Positions 7,528 through 16,716 of a stretch of DNA of 64,000 nucleotides are shown in pieces. The stretch comes from Planctomycetota bacterium (lineage in GTDB: Bacteria; Planctomycetota; Planctomycetia; Pirellulales; UBA7805): positions 1 through 64,000 of the forward strand of contig QQVP01000094.1 of the NCBI GenBank assembly GCA_003389215.1, read 5' to 3'. A model generated the notes under the pieces. It had not been told where the DNA came from. It saw only the letters and a list, made by a program, of their open reading frames with translations, and searched no databases. Position 1 is the stretch's first letter. Every line of letters begins with the position of its first letter. The position numbers and the translations under genes were made by a program.

Positions 7528-9021
7528 ATGGCCACGGTCGCCGAACAGGACCTTTTGCCCGAGGTTCAGTCGTTTCTTGCCCGAGATCAGTTTCACGCCG
7601 TGATCGGGGGCCAGCGGGTCGCTTCTTCCCGCGGCGAGACCTTCGAGACGCGCGATCCCGGCTCGGGCACGTTGCTCGCCACCGTGGCCAATATGCAGGC
7701 CGACGACGTCGACCGTGCCGTGGCGGCCGCCCAGGCGGCGTTCGTCGAGGCGGATTGGGCCGGGCTGCCGGTGAACGAGCGGGCCGTGCTGCTGCACCGG
7801 CTGGCCGACGCAGTGGAAAAGCGTCTGCTGATTCTGGCCCAGATCGAATCGCTCGATGCGGGAAAGATCTTGGCCCAGGCCGAAGGCGACGTCCAGAACT
7901 TCGTCGACACGATGCGTTACTTCGCCGACCTGGCGCAGCACGTGCAGCCGCGGATCGCGTTGGCGATCAAGGGTGTCGAGGCCGCCACGGTCCATCATGC
8001 CTGGGGACCGTGCGGGTTCATCGTGCCGTGGAACTTCCCGCTGCTGTTGGTCGGTTGGGGACTCGGACCGGCGCTGGCCGCGGGTAACACCGCGGTCATA
8101 AAACCGGCCGAAGACACACCCCTCTCGGCAATCTACCTGGCCGAGCTCGCGCAGGAGGTGGGCATTCCCGACGGCGTGATCAACGTGGTGCCGGGACTCG
8201 GTGAGGTGACCGGGGCCGCCCTGGCCAATCACCCCGGTTTGCGGCGGATGTCGTTCACGGGCTCGCCGGAGGTCGGTCGTCTGGTCGCCGAGGCGTGCGG
8301 TCGCAATCTGACTCCGGTGAAGTTGGAGCTGGGCGGCAAAGGCGCGGCGGTTATCTTCAACGATGTCGACGTGGCCGACACCGCGGACAAGTTGGTCGAG
8401 GCGATTACCTTCCACACCGGTCAGGTTTGCTGCGATGCCACGCGGTGGCTGGTGCAGCGCGACGTCTATGACCAGTTTGTCGACGAATGCGTCGTGCGCC
8501 TGAAGAACGTCCGCATCGGTTACCAACGCGACGCTGATGCGCAGATGGGCCCGGTGGTCAACGCCAAGCAGCGCGAGCGGGTGCTGGGCTATCTCAAGAA
8601 GGGCCAGGACGAAGGTGCCGAGTTGGTGCTCGAAGGGGGTGCCGCCGAAGTGTCAGGACGCGAGGGCTTCTACGTGAAGCCGGCGCTGCTGGCCGGCTCG
8701 CTCGACAACGTGGCGGCACGGGAAGAGATCTTCGGGCCCGTCGCCTACCTCGCTCCCTTTGACGACGAGGAGCAAGCGGTCGCCATGGCCAACGCAACCG
8801 ATTACGGATTGGCCAACAGCGTCTGGTCGGCCGATCTCGGTCGTGCCCGACGCGTGGCCGAGGCGATGGACGCCTCGAACAGTTGGATCAACGCGCACAA
8901 TGTCTTCTCCCACGGCATCCCTTACGGAGGGGTGAAGAAAAGTGGGGTCGGCGGAGGCGTGAACTCGATCGAAACGCTGCTGGACTATTGGTGGCACCAG
9001 TCGGTCGTGCGTCCGCTATAG
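7528..9021 (+). CDS. NAD(P)-dependent aldehyde dehydrogenase
   Basis: A 497-residue cytoplasmic enzyme of the ALDH superfamily that oxidises an aldehyde to a carboxylate. Visible landmarks: PWNFPLL (cofactor fold), KPAEDTPLSA, FTGSPEVGR (Rossmann), ELGGKGA with Glu267, GQVCC with nucleophile Cys301, EEIFGPV and the C-terminal PYGGVKKSG. Length and order fit class 1/2 ALDHs such as betaine or general aldehyde dehydrogenases. After GQVCC comes Asp where Ala/Gly is usual, so substrate choice may differ. I picked the ATG at 7528 rather than 7522 because GGAG (7516-7519) is then 8 bases away. It is followed by a terminator-like hairpin and appears to stand alone. The exact substrate cannot be told. 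Confidence 0.9.
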   Translation: MATVAEQDLLPEVQSFLARDQFHAVIGGQRVASSRGETFETRDPGSGTLLATVANMQADDVDRAVAAAQAAFVEADWAGLPVNERAVLLHRLADAVEKRLLILAQIESLDAGKILAQAEGDVQNFVDTMRYFADLAQHVQPRIALAIKGVEAATVHHAWGPCGFIVPWNFPLLLVGWGLGPALAAGNTAVIKPAEDTPLSAIYLAELAQEVGIPDGVINVVPGLGEVTGAALANHPGLRRMSFTGSPEVGRLVAEACGRNLTPVKLELGGKGAAVIFNDVDVADTADKLVEAITFHTGQVCCDATRWLVQRDVYDQFVDECVVRLKNVRIGYQRDADAQMGPVVNAKQRERVLGYLKKGQDEGAELVLEGGAAEVSGREGFYVKPALLAGSLDNVAAREEIFGPVAYLAPFDDEEQAVAMANATDYGLANSVWSADLGRARRVAEAMDASNSWINAHNVFSHGIPYGGVKKSGVGGGVNSIETLLDYWWHQSVVRPL

Positions 9022-9051
9022 GCCGCTGGCCGTCGAGCGATTCCGCTTTTC

Positions 9052-9080
9052 TTGACATAGGTCCCGTTTCCTCAGAAAAT
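9052..9080 (+). promoter_or_regulatory. sigma70-like promoter
   Basis: TTGACA (9052-9057), a 17-base spacer and GAAAAT (9075-9080). It lies 30 bases after the aldehyde dehydrogenase stop and just ahead of the element at 9087-9204 and the protease gene at 9291, the same arrangement as at 4868. Confidence 0.5.
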
Positions 9081-9086
9081 CGGGGA

Positions 9087-9204
9087 AGCTTGGTCCTCCG
9101 AGGATTGCCAATCGAACTGCGAATAGAGCTGTCGGGATACGCGCCGCAAGCTGCGCCATCGCGCGCCAGGGCTTGCCGGCAGCGCGAATCCCGACGGCTT
9201 TTTT
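9087..9204 (+). ncRNA. candidate small RNA or leader, element 4 of the family
   Basis: Begins after the promoter at 9052-9080. It contains GAGGATTGCC (9100-9109) and GCGAATAGA, then an 18-base stem with one G-U pair and one mismatch (arms 9127-9144 and 9182-9199) and six T (9199-9204). The 3' end lies 86 bases before the ATG at 9291. It also serves as the probable terminator of the aldehyde dehydrogenase gene. The box and spacing match the element at 4903-5009 while the stem sequence differs. Confidence 0.5.
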
Positions 9205-9290
9205 CGTAGCCGGCCGGGCTTGTTGGGGGTGAGCACGCGTCGTCCGCTATTTCGCGAAACAATACCCTTTCGGAACGGAGTGCTGCTTTC

Positions 9291-11618
9291 ATGTTGCATC
9301 GACCCAACTCGGCTTTCGCTGTCGTCCCGCTGCTGACGCTGCTGTTGGTTGCGTTTGCGCGGCCGGCAAGCGGACTCGAAATCGAGTCTTCGTTCATCGG
9401 CCAGCCGACGGTGGTGACCTCAGATACCTCGGGCAGCCACACCACCACGCCCGGCGTGCCCCAGTTCGGGCTCGATCACGACGGCGTGGGTCTGATGCGA
9501 ATCACGTTCACCGGAGGCACGATTCGCTGTAGCGGCTCGCTCCTGACCCAAGGTGGTCGGCAATGGGCACTGACGGCCGCGCACTGTGCCAATGGGGCGA
9601 TCAGCGCGACGATGGAGTTCGACACCCCGGGAGGTCTGGTCGTCGAGACCGTCAGCACCCCCAGTCAAATTACGGTACATCCAAACTACAACGGCGATAC
9701 GTTTAGCGGCTATGACGTCGCGCTGCTGGAGTTCGACGCCCCGGTCGATCCGACAATTCCCAGTTACGAGCTGAATCGATCCGTCGAGGAGGTCGGCGAG
9801 CAGATTGTGATGGTCGGCTACGGCGAGACGGGCCACGGATCGACCGGCCGCATTCCCGGCACCGCAGGGACGAAGCGCATTGGGCTGAATCGCTACGAGT
9901 ATCAAGGCGTCGGCGGCTTGCCCGGCGGGTTCGGCATCTTCAACAACCACACGCAGCTGACCTGGGACTTCGACAGCGGTCTGGCCGCGAACGACGCCTT
10001 TGCGCGCAACTACGGTTTCCCCGAAGACCTTGGATTCGGCGACGATGAGGTCGGCCTGGCCCCGGGCGATTCGGGTGGGCCGAGTTTCATCAACGATGGC
10101 GGCGTCATGAAGATTGCCGGCGTTCACTCGCACGGTTTTCTTATCGGCGGGCATCAGGGGGACTACGGCGGATCGCTCAACTTCGGCTGGGGGGAATTTC
10201 AGGGCGACGCGCGAATCAATGAAGCGTCGATCTTGTCGTGGATCGACAGCCTGGCGTTCGACTCCACGTCGAATGCGTCGTTCTCCAGCGGCAGCGACGT
10301 TGACGTGCTGAACCTCGATTTTGGCAGTGTCAGCGCGGGGTCGGCCGCCTCGTCGCTCGGCTTCGACGTCTCGAACCTGGCGGGTGCGGGAATCACGGCC
10401 AGTCTCGATCTGTCGACGATCGTCGGCTCCGGCGATACCACCACATTGACCACCGACCTGGCGCCGTTCACGGGACTCCTCGCCGGGAACACCAACAATT
10501 ACCTCGCTTCGATCGACACATCGGCCCTCGGTGCGTTTTCCGCTTCGTACGACCTCAGCTTCACCGACGCGGCGGGCACGAATCAGACATTGACGCTCAA
10601 TCTCAGCGGCGAGGTCGAAATCGTGGATACCGCCGGCCAGCCCGATCTGTTCTACAATCCCGCCACGGGAGAGGTGCATCTCGATCCGCGAGATACCGGC
10701 GGGTTGATTGGCTATGTCTTGCTCAGCGACGATCAATTCCTGGACGCCAACCATACTCCTGTCTTTACAGGGGGCGTCGTAACGTCGCGGTCGGACCAAC
10801 TGGCCGAGGCCACGTTAACTTCTCTCACCACGCCAGGTAGCCTCGGTCTGGTCTTGCCTGCCGGTCTAACGCTCGAGCAAGTGTGGACGACGATTACCCA
10901 GCATGACGCCAGCACCGCGCTCGGTCAGCCGACGGTCAACTTCGACTTCGATTTGACCTGCGGTACGGGTGACGTGAACTGCGATGGTTTTGTCGACGTC
11001 TCGAACGACATCCTTCCCGCGTTCTCGAAGTTCACAGGACCGGGCACCTTTAGTTTGCTCCGCAGTGACGGCGACGTAAACGGTGGAGGAGGCTTGGGTG
11101 ACGACGATGTCGACGTGAGCGACCTGCTGGATATCCTCAGCAATTTCACGGGACCGCCACCCGACGAGGCGGGTCTGGGTGGGCCGGCCGAGGCGGGCGA
11201 TCCGGCGATTCCCGATTTGATCTACGACGCTGCAACCGGCGAAGTCGTGCTCGACCCCGATGGCTCTTCGATCATCGGCTACTCGCTGCAAAACGCCACC
11301 AATAGTTTTCTGCCGGTAGGCCACACGCCGATCTTGGCGGGCGTAACCACGGCCCTAACTTCGCAGCTGGAAGAGGCGGCGCTCGCGCCCGGCTCGGGTT
11401 CAATCGGCTTCGTCTTCCCGACGGGACTCAACCTGGCCGGATTGCAGGCCCTGTTGACGGTGAACCAGGTAAGCCGCTCGTTGGGCGCTCCGCTGGTCGC
11501 CTTCGACCTGGTGGTGCTCAACGCGCCGACGGTTCCCGAACCGAGTGCAATCTGGATGGCGGCGGTAGCTGTTGTGGCTCTGGCGCTGTTGGGTGCCCGA
11601 AGGCGACACGCCGCGTAA
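9291..11618 (+). CDS. secreted trypsin-like serine protease with dockerin-like segment and PEP-CTERM tail
   Basis: A 775-residue protein. After a signal peptide (1-29) comes an S1 trypsin domain with the full triad: His98 (LTAAHC), Asp142 (DVALLEF) and Ser261 (GDSGGP). A beta-sandwich follows (about 310-450). Two related units start PDLFYNPATGEVHLDP and PDLIYDAATGEVVLDP, and between them lie dockerin-like calcium-binding loops (DVNCDGFVDVSND, DGDVNGGG, DDDVDVSDLLDIL). The C-terminus VPEPSAIWMAAVAVVALALL plus GARRRHAA is a PEP-CTERM tail. It should cleave extracellular protein while attached to the envelope. The dockerin-like part may bind calcium or a cohesin-like partner, but no cohesin is seen here. 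Confidence 0.85.
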   Translation: MLHRPNSAFAVVPLLTLLLVAFARPASGLEIESSFIGQPTVVTSDTSGSHTTTPGVPQFGLDHDGVGLMRITFTGGTIRCSGSLLTQGGRQWALTAAHCANGAISATMEFDTPGGLVVETVSTPSQITVHPNYNGDTFSGYDVALLEFDAPVDPTIPSYELNRSVEEVGEQIVMVGYGETGHGSTGRIPGTAGTKRIGLNRYEYQGVGGLPGGFGIFNNHTQLTWDFDSGLAANDAFARNYGFPEDLGFGDDEVGLAPGDSGGPSFINDGGVMKIAGVHSHGFLIGGHQGDYGGSLNFGWGEFQGDARINEASILSWIDSLAFDSTSNASFSSGSDVDVLNLDFGSVSAGSAASSLGFDVSNLAGAGITASLDLSTIVGSGDTTTLTTDLAPFTGLLAGNTNNYLASIDTSALGAFSASYDLSFTDAAGTNQTLTLNLSGEVEIVDTAGQPDLFYNPATGEVHLDPRDTGGLIGYVLLSDDQFLDANHTPVFTGGVVTSRSDQLAEATLTSLTTPGSLGLVLPAGLTLEQVWTTITQHDASTALGQPTVNFDFDLTCGTGDVNCDGFVDVSNDILPAFSKFTGPGTFSLLRSDGDVNGGGGLGDDDVDVSDLLDILSNFTGPPPDEAGLGGPAEAGDPAIPDLIYDAATGEVVLDPDGSSIIGYSLQNATNSFLPVGHTPILAGVTTALTSQLEEAALAPGSGSIGFVFPTGLNLAGLQALLTVNQVSRSLGAPLVAFDLVVLNAPTVPEPSAIWMAAVAVVALALLGARRRHAA

Positions 11619-11926
11619 CGCCCAAACTCGGCGAAGTCACGGACGTTCGCGGGTTTCTGTGGCCGCGGAGAATTGACAGTCCGTTGTCCGATCGGCTACC
11701 ATAAGTCGTGTGACAGTGGGCTCTTGCATCGCGCGCCGTCAGTACCCTGCAGCCCGCCTACCCGCCTGTGGAACGACTCCACAAACCATGCCCGCCTTTA
11801 GCTCGTGGCCGGTCCCGTCTTTCTCGAGCGGAACGACGTGGGCGTGCCAGCCACCTGTGAGCCGATATAGCAGATAGGTTCGCCGTGACCTTTGACGGCG
11901 ATTTCGGCCCCCGAGGGAATAACGCC
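11619..11926. other. intergenic stretch with a probable promoter
   Basis: No gene seen. A promoter-like pair lies at 11673-11702 and a GAGGGA ribosome site at 11913-11918, 8 bases before the ATG at 11927. Confidence 0.5.
11673..11702 (+). promoter_or_regulatory. probable promoter of the DUF1549/DUF1501 operon
   Basis: TTGACA (11673-11678), an 18-base spacer and TACCAT (11697-11702). It would transcribe toward the gene at 11927, leaving a leader of about 215 bases. Confidence 0.4.
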
Positions 11927-14900
11927 ATGACGCGCAGCTCGCGACCGCGACGACGGATGTCTCCGCGAAACTTGTTGAGTCTGGTGCTGCTCTTTCTGTA
12001 CGCCGTGGGCCAGGGCGTGCGGACAGAGCGAATCTACGCGGTGGAGGCCCTCGATCTGAGCGCGCTGCCGGCGGCGGCCGAGCAGGAGATCGACTTTGCC
12101 GAGCACATTCGGCCGATCTTGCAGACGCGGTGTTATTCGTGCCACGGTCCGGAAGAGTCGGAAAGCGGGCTGCGGCTCGATCTGAAGAAGGCGGCCTTTG
12201 AGGGCGGAGATGGCGGTGCGATTATCGAAATCGGCAAGAGCGCCGACAGCCGCTTGATTCACTACGTCGCCGGGCTTGACGAAGACATGTTGATGCCGCC
12301 CGACGGCGAGGGCTCGCCACTGACGGGCGATCAGGTAGCCCTGCTGCGGGCCTGGATCGATCAGGGAGCTTCCTGGCCGGCCGAGGCCGACGGCGACGCG
12401 GACCATATTCGCGGGGCCGACCACTGGGCGTTCCAGCCGATCGCCAACCCGCCGGTGCCGCAGATCGACGACGCCTGGCAGCGGAACGAAATCGACGCCT
12501 TCGTTCTCGCAAAGCTGCGTTCCGAAGGCGTGAAACCTTCGCCCGAAGCGGCGCGCCACGTGTTGATTCGCCGGGTGTACCTCGACTTGATCGGGTTGTC
12601 GCCCTCGCCCGAGGAATTGGAGCGATGGACGCACGAGAGCAGCGACGATTGGTACGCGATGCTGGTCGATCACTTGCTCGCCTCGCCCCACTACGGCGAG
12701 CGATGGGGACGTCACTGGCTCGACCTGGCCCGCTATGCGGATAGCGACGGTTTCGAAAAGGACCTGCCGCGACCGCATGCCTGGCGATGGCGTGACTGGG
12801 TCATCTCGGCGTTGAACCGCGACCTGCCGTTCGATCAGTTCACGATCGAACAGCTGGCGGGCGACTTGCTGCCCGATCGCGACCTGGAGCAATTGGTGGC
12901 GACGGGATTTCATCGCAACACGCTGGTCAATCGCGAAGGAGGCATCGACCCCGAAGAAGATCGGGTCAAGCGGACGGTCGATCGAACGAACACGCTGGGC
13001 AGCGTCTGGCTCGGCATGACGGTCGAGTGCAGCCAGTGCCACTCGCACAAGTACGATCCACTCTCGCAGCGCGAGTACTACCAGCTCTACGCGTTCTTCA
13101 ACAATCTGGAAGAGCCCGACGTGCCCGCGCCGTATGACGAGGAACTCGAGGCGTATCGCGCGGCCAAGGCGGAGTTCGATAAGAAACACCAGAAGTACCT
13201 CGACGCGATCGCCGATTATCGGGCCAGCAAGCTGCCGGCGGGGTTGGCCGCCTGGGAGGAAGAGCAAGCCGATCAGGAGGCCCAGTGGTTCGTCCTCAAG
13301 CCGTCCAAGGTCGAGGCCAGCTCGGGGGCGACGATTGAGACGCAGGCCGACGGCTCGCAGTTGGTCAGCGGTTACGTTCCCTCGCGCGATATCTACAACT
13401 TCGAGACGAAGACCGAGCCGCGCCGCGTCACGGCAATTCGCCTGGAAGTTTTGCCCGATGCGACTTTGCCGAAAAACGGCCCCGGTCGCGGCGATAACGG
13501 CAACATCCTGCTCAACGAAATCAAGCTTTTCGTGCGATCGGCCGACGACGACGCAGAGCGTCAAGTAAAATTTGCCGACGCGCGGGCTTCCTTCGCGCAG
13601 AACTTCTATGGCCCGGCGGGCGCCCTGTTGGAGAATCGCCAAGGTTGGGCCCTGCTGCCCCGCGTGGGCGAACGGCACGCCGCAATCTTCGAGTTGGAAG
13701 AGCCGCTCGAGATCGAAGGCGACGCGGTCCTGCGGATCGAGATGAAACAGGAGTACGGCGGCGGCCGCGTGATGGGTCGTTTCCGCCTGGCGCTGACCGA
13801 TCGCGACAGCAAGGCGGTCGAATTCGACGCGATCAGCGATCGTTTGGTGGCGATCTTGAGCACGCCCGTAGCGGAGCGCGACGAGCGTCAGGCGGCTGAG
13901 CTGTTGGACTACTTTGGCCTGTTCGATCCGGGGCTCGTGGCACTGCAGAAGGAAGAGGTGGCCGATCGCGAGATGGCCCCGCCCGATCCGCGTCAAAGCA
14001 CGCGGGCTCAGGTCGTCAAGGAACAACGCCAGCGGCGCGCGACACAGGTTCACATCCGTGGCGACTTCCTGCGGCCGGGTGCCGAAGTGGCCGCGTCAAC
14101 GCCGGCCGTCCTGCCTCCGCTTTCCGCCCGTGGCAAAGCACCCGATCGGCTGGACCTGGCCCGTTGGTTGGTCGATTCGAGTCATCCGCTTACCGCGCGG
14201 GTGGTGGTGAACCGCGTCTGGCAGCGCTATTTTCAGCGCGGCATCGTCAACACGCTGCATGACTTCGGCACGCAGGGCGATCCGCCTTCGCATCCCGAGT
14301 TGCTGGACCACCTGGCCTATCGCTTCCGCGAAGGTGGCTGGAAGCTGAAGGATCTGCACCGCCGGATTGTCACGTCGGCCACCTATCGCCAATCGTCGCA
14401 CGCCCGACCCGATCTGGAAGAGCGCGATCCGCTGAATATCTGGCTCGCCCGCCAGAATCGCTTGCGAATGGAGGCCGAGATCATCCGCGATGTCGCCCTG
14501 AGGGCCAGTGGGCTGCTGAACGAGAAGATCGGCGGCCGCAGCGTGCGTCCCCCGCAGCCGAAGGGCCTGGCTGAGTTGGGCTATGCCAACAGCGTGAAGT
14601 GGGTCACCAGCGAGGGCCCCGATCGTTATCGCCGTGGGCTGTATACGTTTTTCCAGCGGACGGTGCCCTATCCGATGCTGATGACCTTCGACGCCCCCGA
14701 CTCGAACGTCGCCTGTACGCGTCGCGACCGCTCGAATACGCCGCTGCAGGCGCTGACGCTTTGGAACGATCCGGTCTTTGTCGAGTGCTCCCAGTCGCTG
14801 GCGCTTCGATTGGTGACCGACATCTCCGAGGGCGACACGGACCAAGGCGATGTACCCCGGGTCGCTGCCGCGACGGCCGACGGAGCCGACTCGCTAACTG

Positions 14901-15142
14901 CGCGGCGCGTGCGACACGCTTTCCGTCTCTGCCTGGCCCGCGAGCCGGCGGCTGAAGAGCTGAGCGACTTTGTGAACACCTTCGACACGATGCGCGAACT
15001 CTACGCGAAGTATGAGGAAGCGGCACTGGCCGCCACCGGCGCGGTCGAGCGACCTACCGAGATCGAACCGGCCGAGCTCGCCGCCTGGGTGGCCGTGAGT
15101 CGCGCGTTGATGAATTTGGACGAGTTTATCGTGCGGGAGTAA
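11927..15142 (+). CDS. planctomycete cytochrome-like protein, PSCyt1-DUF1549-DUF1553
   Basis: A 1071-residue exported protein. An N-terminal hydrophobic segment is followed by a PSCyt1 haem-binding-type domain with CYSCH at residues 69-73, then DUF1549 (WGRHWLDLARYADSDGFEKD, INQLAGDLLP-like text, TGFHRNT) with a second CSQCHSHKYDPL motif, a beta-sandwich insert in the middle (about 470-660), and DUF1553 at the C-terminus (LARWLVDSSHPLTARVVVNR, DSNVACTRRDRSNTPLQAL). Planctomycetes carry many such proteins, almost always beside a DUF1501 gene; their role is thought to involve polysaccharide or other polymer breakdown but is not established. I used the ATG at 11927 because of GAGGGA. The DUF1501 partner starts 6 bases after its stop. 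Confidence 0.9.
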   Translation: MTRSSRPRRRMSPRNLLSLVLLFLYAVGQGVRTERIYAVEALDLSALPAAAEQEIDFAEHIRPILQTRCYSCHGPEESESGLRLDLKKAAFEGGDGGAIIEIGKSADSRLIHYVAGLDEDMLMPPDGEGSPLTGDQVALLRAWIDQGASWPAEADGDADHIRGADHWAFQPIANPPVPQIDDAWQRNEIDAFVLAKLRSEGVKPSPEAARHVLIRRVYLDLIGLSPSPEELERWTHESSDDWYAMLVDHLLASPHYGERWGRHWLDLARYADSDGFEKDLPRPHAWRWRDWVISALNRDLPFDQFTIEQLAGDLLPDRDLEQLVATGFHRNTLVNREGGIDPEEDRVKRTVDRTNTLGSVWLGMTVECSQCHSHKYDPLSQREYYQLYAFFNNLEEPDVPAPYDEELEAYRAAKAEFDKKHQKYLDAIADYRASKLPAGLAAWEEEQADQEAQWFVLKPSKVEASSGATIETQADGSQLVSGYVPSRDIYNFETKTEPRRVTAIRLEVLPDATLPKNGPGRGDNGNILLNEIKLFVRSADDDAERQVKFADARASFAQNFYGPAGALLENRQGWALLPRVGERHAAIFELEEPLEIEGDAVLRIEMKQEYGGGRVMGRFRLALTDRDSKAVEFDAISDRLVAILSTPVAERDERQAAELLDYFGLFDPGLVALQKEEVADREMAPPDPRQSTRAQVVKEQRQRRATQVHIRGDFLRPGAEVAASTPAVLPPLSARGKAPDRLDLARWLVDSSHPLTARVVVNRVWQRYFQRGIVNTLHDFGTQGDPPSHPELLDHLAYRFREGGWKLKDLHRRIVTSATYRQSSHARPDLEERDPLNIWLARQNRLRMEAEIIRDVALRASGLLNEKIGGRSVRPPQPKGLAELGYANSVKWVTSEGPDRYRRGLYTFFQRTVPYPMLMTFDAPDSNVACTRRDRSNTPLQALTLWNDPVFVECSQSLALRLVTDISEGDTDQGDVPRVAAATADGADSLTARRVRHAFRLCLAREPAAEELSDFVNTFDTMRELYAKYEEAALAATGAVERPTEIEPAELAAWVAVSRALMNLDEFIVRE

Positions 15143-15148
15143 ATCGCC

Positions 15149-16660
15149 ATGGCCTTCCTAGAACAGCTGGTCAATCTGAAGCGACGTCAGTTTCTCGCGT
15201 CCAGCGCGAATGCCGTCGGGGCGCTCGCGCTCACCTCGATGCTCAGCGACGACGGGCTGCTGGCGGCCGAGCGCGCCGAGTCGGAAGAGTCGTCGGACTC
15301 AGACGCCGCGTCGGTCAACCCGCTCGAGCCAAAGCCGCCACACTTCGTGCCGCGGGCTAAGAACTGCATCTTCATCTTCCTGGCAGGCGGCCCCAGCCAG
15401 ATCGATCTCTACGACCCGAAGCCGAAGCTGGTCGAGTTGAACGGCCAGGCCTTGCCCGAGTCGATGACCGAGAACGTCCGCTTCGCCTTCATCAAGAAGG
15501 AAAGTGCGAAGCTCGCCGGCAGTCCGCGCAAGTTCGAGCCCCGCGGCCAGTGCGGCATGGAGCTTTCGGACCTGTTGCCGCACTTGTCGACCTGCGCCGA
15601 CGACATGACGCTGGTCCGCAGTTTGTACACCGAACAGTTCAATCATCACCCCGCCCAGCTGATGCTCAACACGGGCGTGGGACGCTTCGGACGGCCCAGT
15701 TTTGGTTCGTGGTTGAATTACGGGCTGGGGAGCGAGTCGCGAGACCTGCCCGGCTTTGTCGTGCTCACGGCCGGTCGCGGCAGCAGCGGCGGCACATCGA
15801 ACTGGAGCAGTGGCTTTTTGCCCTCGACCTATCAGGGTGTGTTGTTCCGCGGCCAGGGCGATCCGGTGTTGAACCTGGCCAATCCGCCCGGCGTGACTCG
15901 CGAGATGCAGCGCGAGAGTCTCGAATTGATCAAGCGGATGAATCAGCGGCGGCTTAGCGAGACGGGCGACGACGAAATCGCCAGCCGCATCGCGGCCTAT
16001 GAACTAGCATTTCGCATGCAGGCGGCGGCTCCCGAGCTGATCGACTTCTCCGGCGAGTCGCAGCAGACTCGCGACGCCTATGGCGTGGATCGGGGCGAGC
16101 CGGAGTTTGTCGGCGAGCGGGGTGGCGGGCCGACCGTGCATGCCGACTTTGCCCGCAACTGTCTGTTAGCCAGACGGATGGTCGAGCGCGGTGTGCGCTT
16201 CGTCAACATCGTCCACGCCTCGTGGGATCACCACAGCGATCTGGAACCGGAGTTGAAGTACAACACGAGCGTGCTCGATCAGCCGGTCGCCGCGCTGATC
16301 AAGGACCTGAAGCAGCGCAGCCTGCTCGACTCGACGCTCGTGGTCATCGCCGGCGAGTTCGGTCGCACGCCGCTGGGCGAGAACCGCGTGCCGGGCAAAC
16401 CGGTCACGGGGCGCGACCATCATCCGTTCGCCTTCAGCGTGCTGTTGGCCGGCGGCGGCATCAAGGCGGGCCAGGTCGTCGGCAAGACCGACGAGATCGG
16501 TTGGTCGCCGATCGAGGACCCGATGCACATGAACGACTTCCACGCCACACTACTGCACCTGTTCGGGCTCGATCATCTCAAGCTGACGGTGCCCTTCGGC
16601 GGACTCGACATGCGGCTAACGAACGTCGGCGGCAAGGTGGTCGAGAAGCTGCTGGCATAG
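15149..16660 (+). CDS. DUF1501 sulfatase-like protein with Tat signal
   Basis: A 503-residue protein of the DUF1501 family, related to the alkaline phosphatase/sulfatase fold. The N-terminus NLKRRQFLASSANAVGALAL is a twin-arginine signal. Visible family marks are KNCIFIFLAGGPSQIDLYDPKP near the start, TEQFNHHPAQ in the middle and VVIAGEFGRTP with GRDHHPFAFSVLLAGGGIK toward the end. It is cotranscribed with the DUF1549 gene before it, with which it forms a standard planctomycete pair. The Tat signal means it folds, perhaps with a metal, before export. The reaction is not known; sulfatase-like or phosphatase-like hydrolysis is an inference from the fold. Confidence 0.9.
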   Translation: MAFLEQLVNLKRRQFLASSANAVGALALTSMLSDDGLLAAERAESEESSDSDAASVNPLEPKPPHFVPRAKNCIFIFLAGGPSQIDLYDPKPKLVELNGQALPESMTENVRFAFIKKESAKLAGSPRKFEPRGQCGMELSDLLPHLSTCADDMTLVRSLYTEQFNHHPAQLMLNTGVGRFGRPSFGSWLNYGLGSESRDLPGFVVLTAGRGSSGGTSNWSSGFLPSTYQGVLFRGQGDPVLNLANPPGVTREMQRESLELIKRMNQRRLSETGDDEIASRIAAYELAFRMQAAAPELIDFSGESQQTRDAYGVDRGEPEFVGERGGGPTVHADFARNCLLARRMVERGVRFVNIVHASWDHHSDLEPELKYNTSVLDQPVAALIKDLKQRSLLDSTLVVIAGEFGRTPLGENRVPGKPVTGRDHHPFAFSVLLAGGGIKAGQVVGKTDEIGWSPIEDPMHMNDFHATLLHLFGLDHLKLTVPFGGLDMRLTNVGGKVVEKLLA

Positions 16661-16716
16661 GGGAGGGGCAGTGCGGGCCGGACTCCGCGTCTACGGCGAC
16701 CCACACCGACGTGCGC

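Noticed and set aside
11798..14053. A 751-codon frame on the minus strand
   Set aside because: It is antisense to the clear DUF1549/DUF1553 gene, with Arg/His/Gln-rich text typical of GC-rich shadow frames and no domain.
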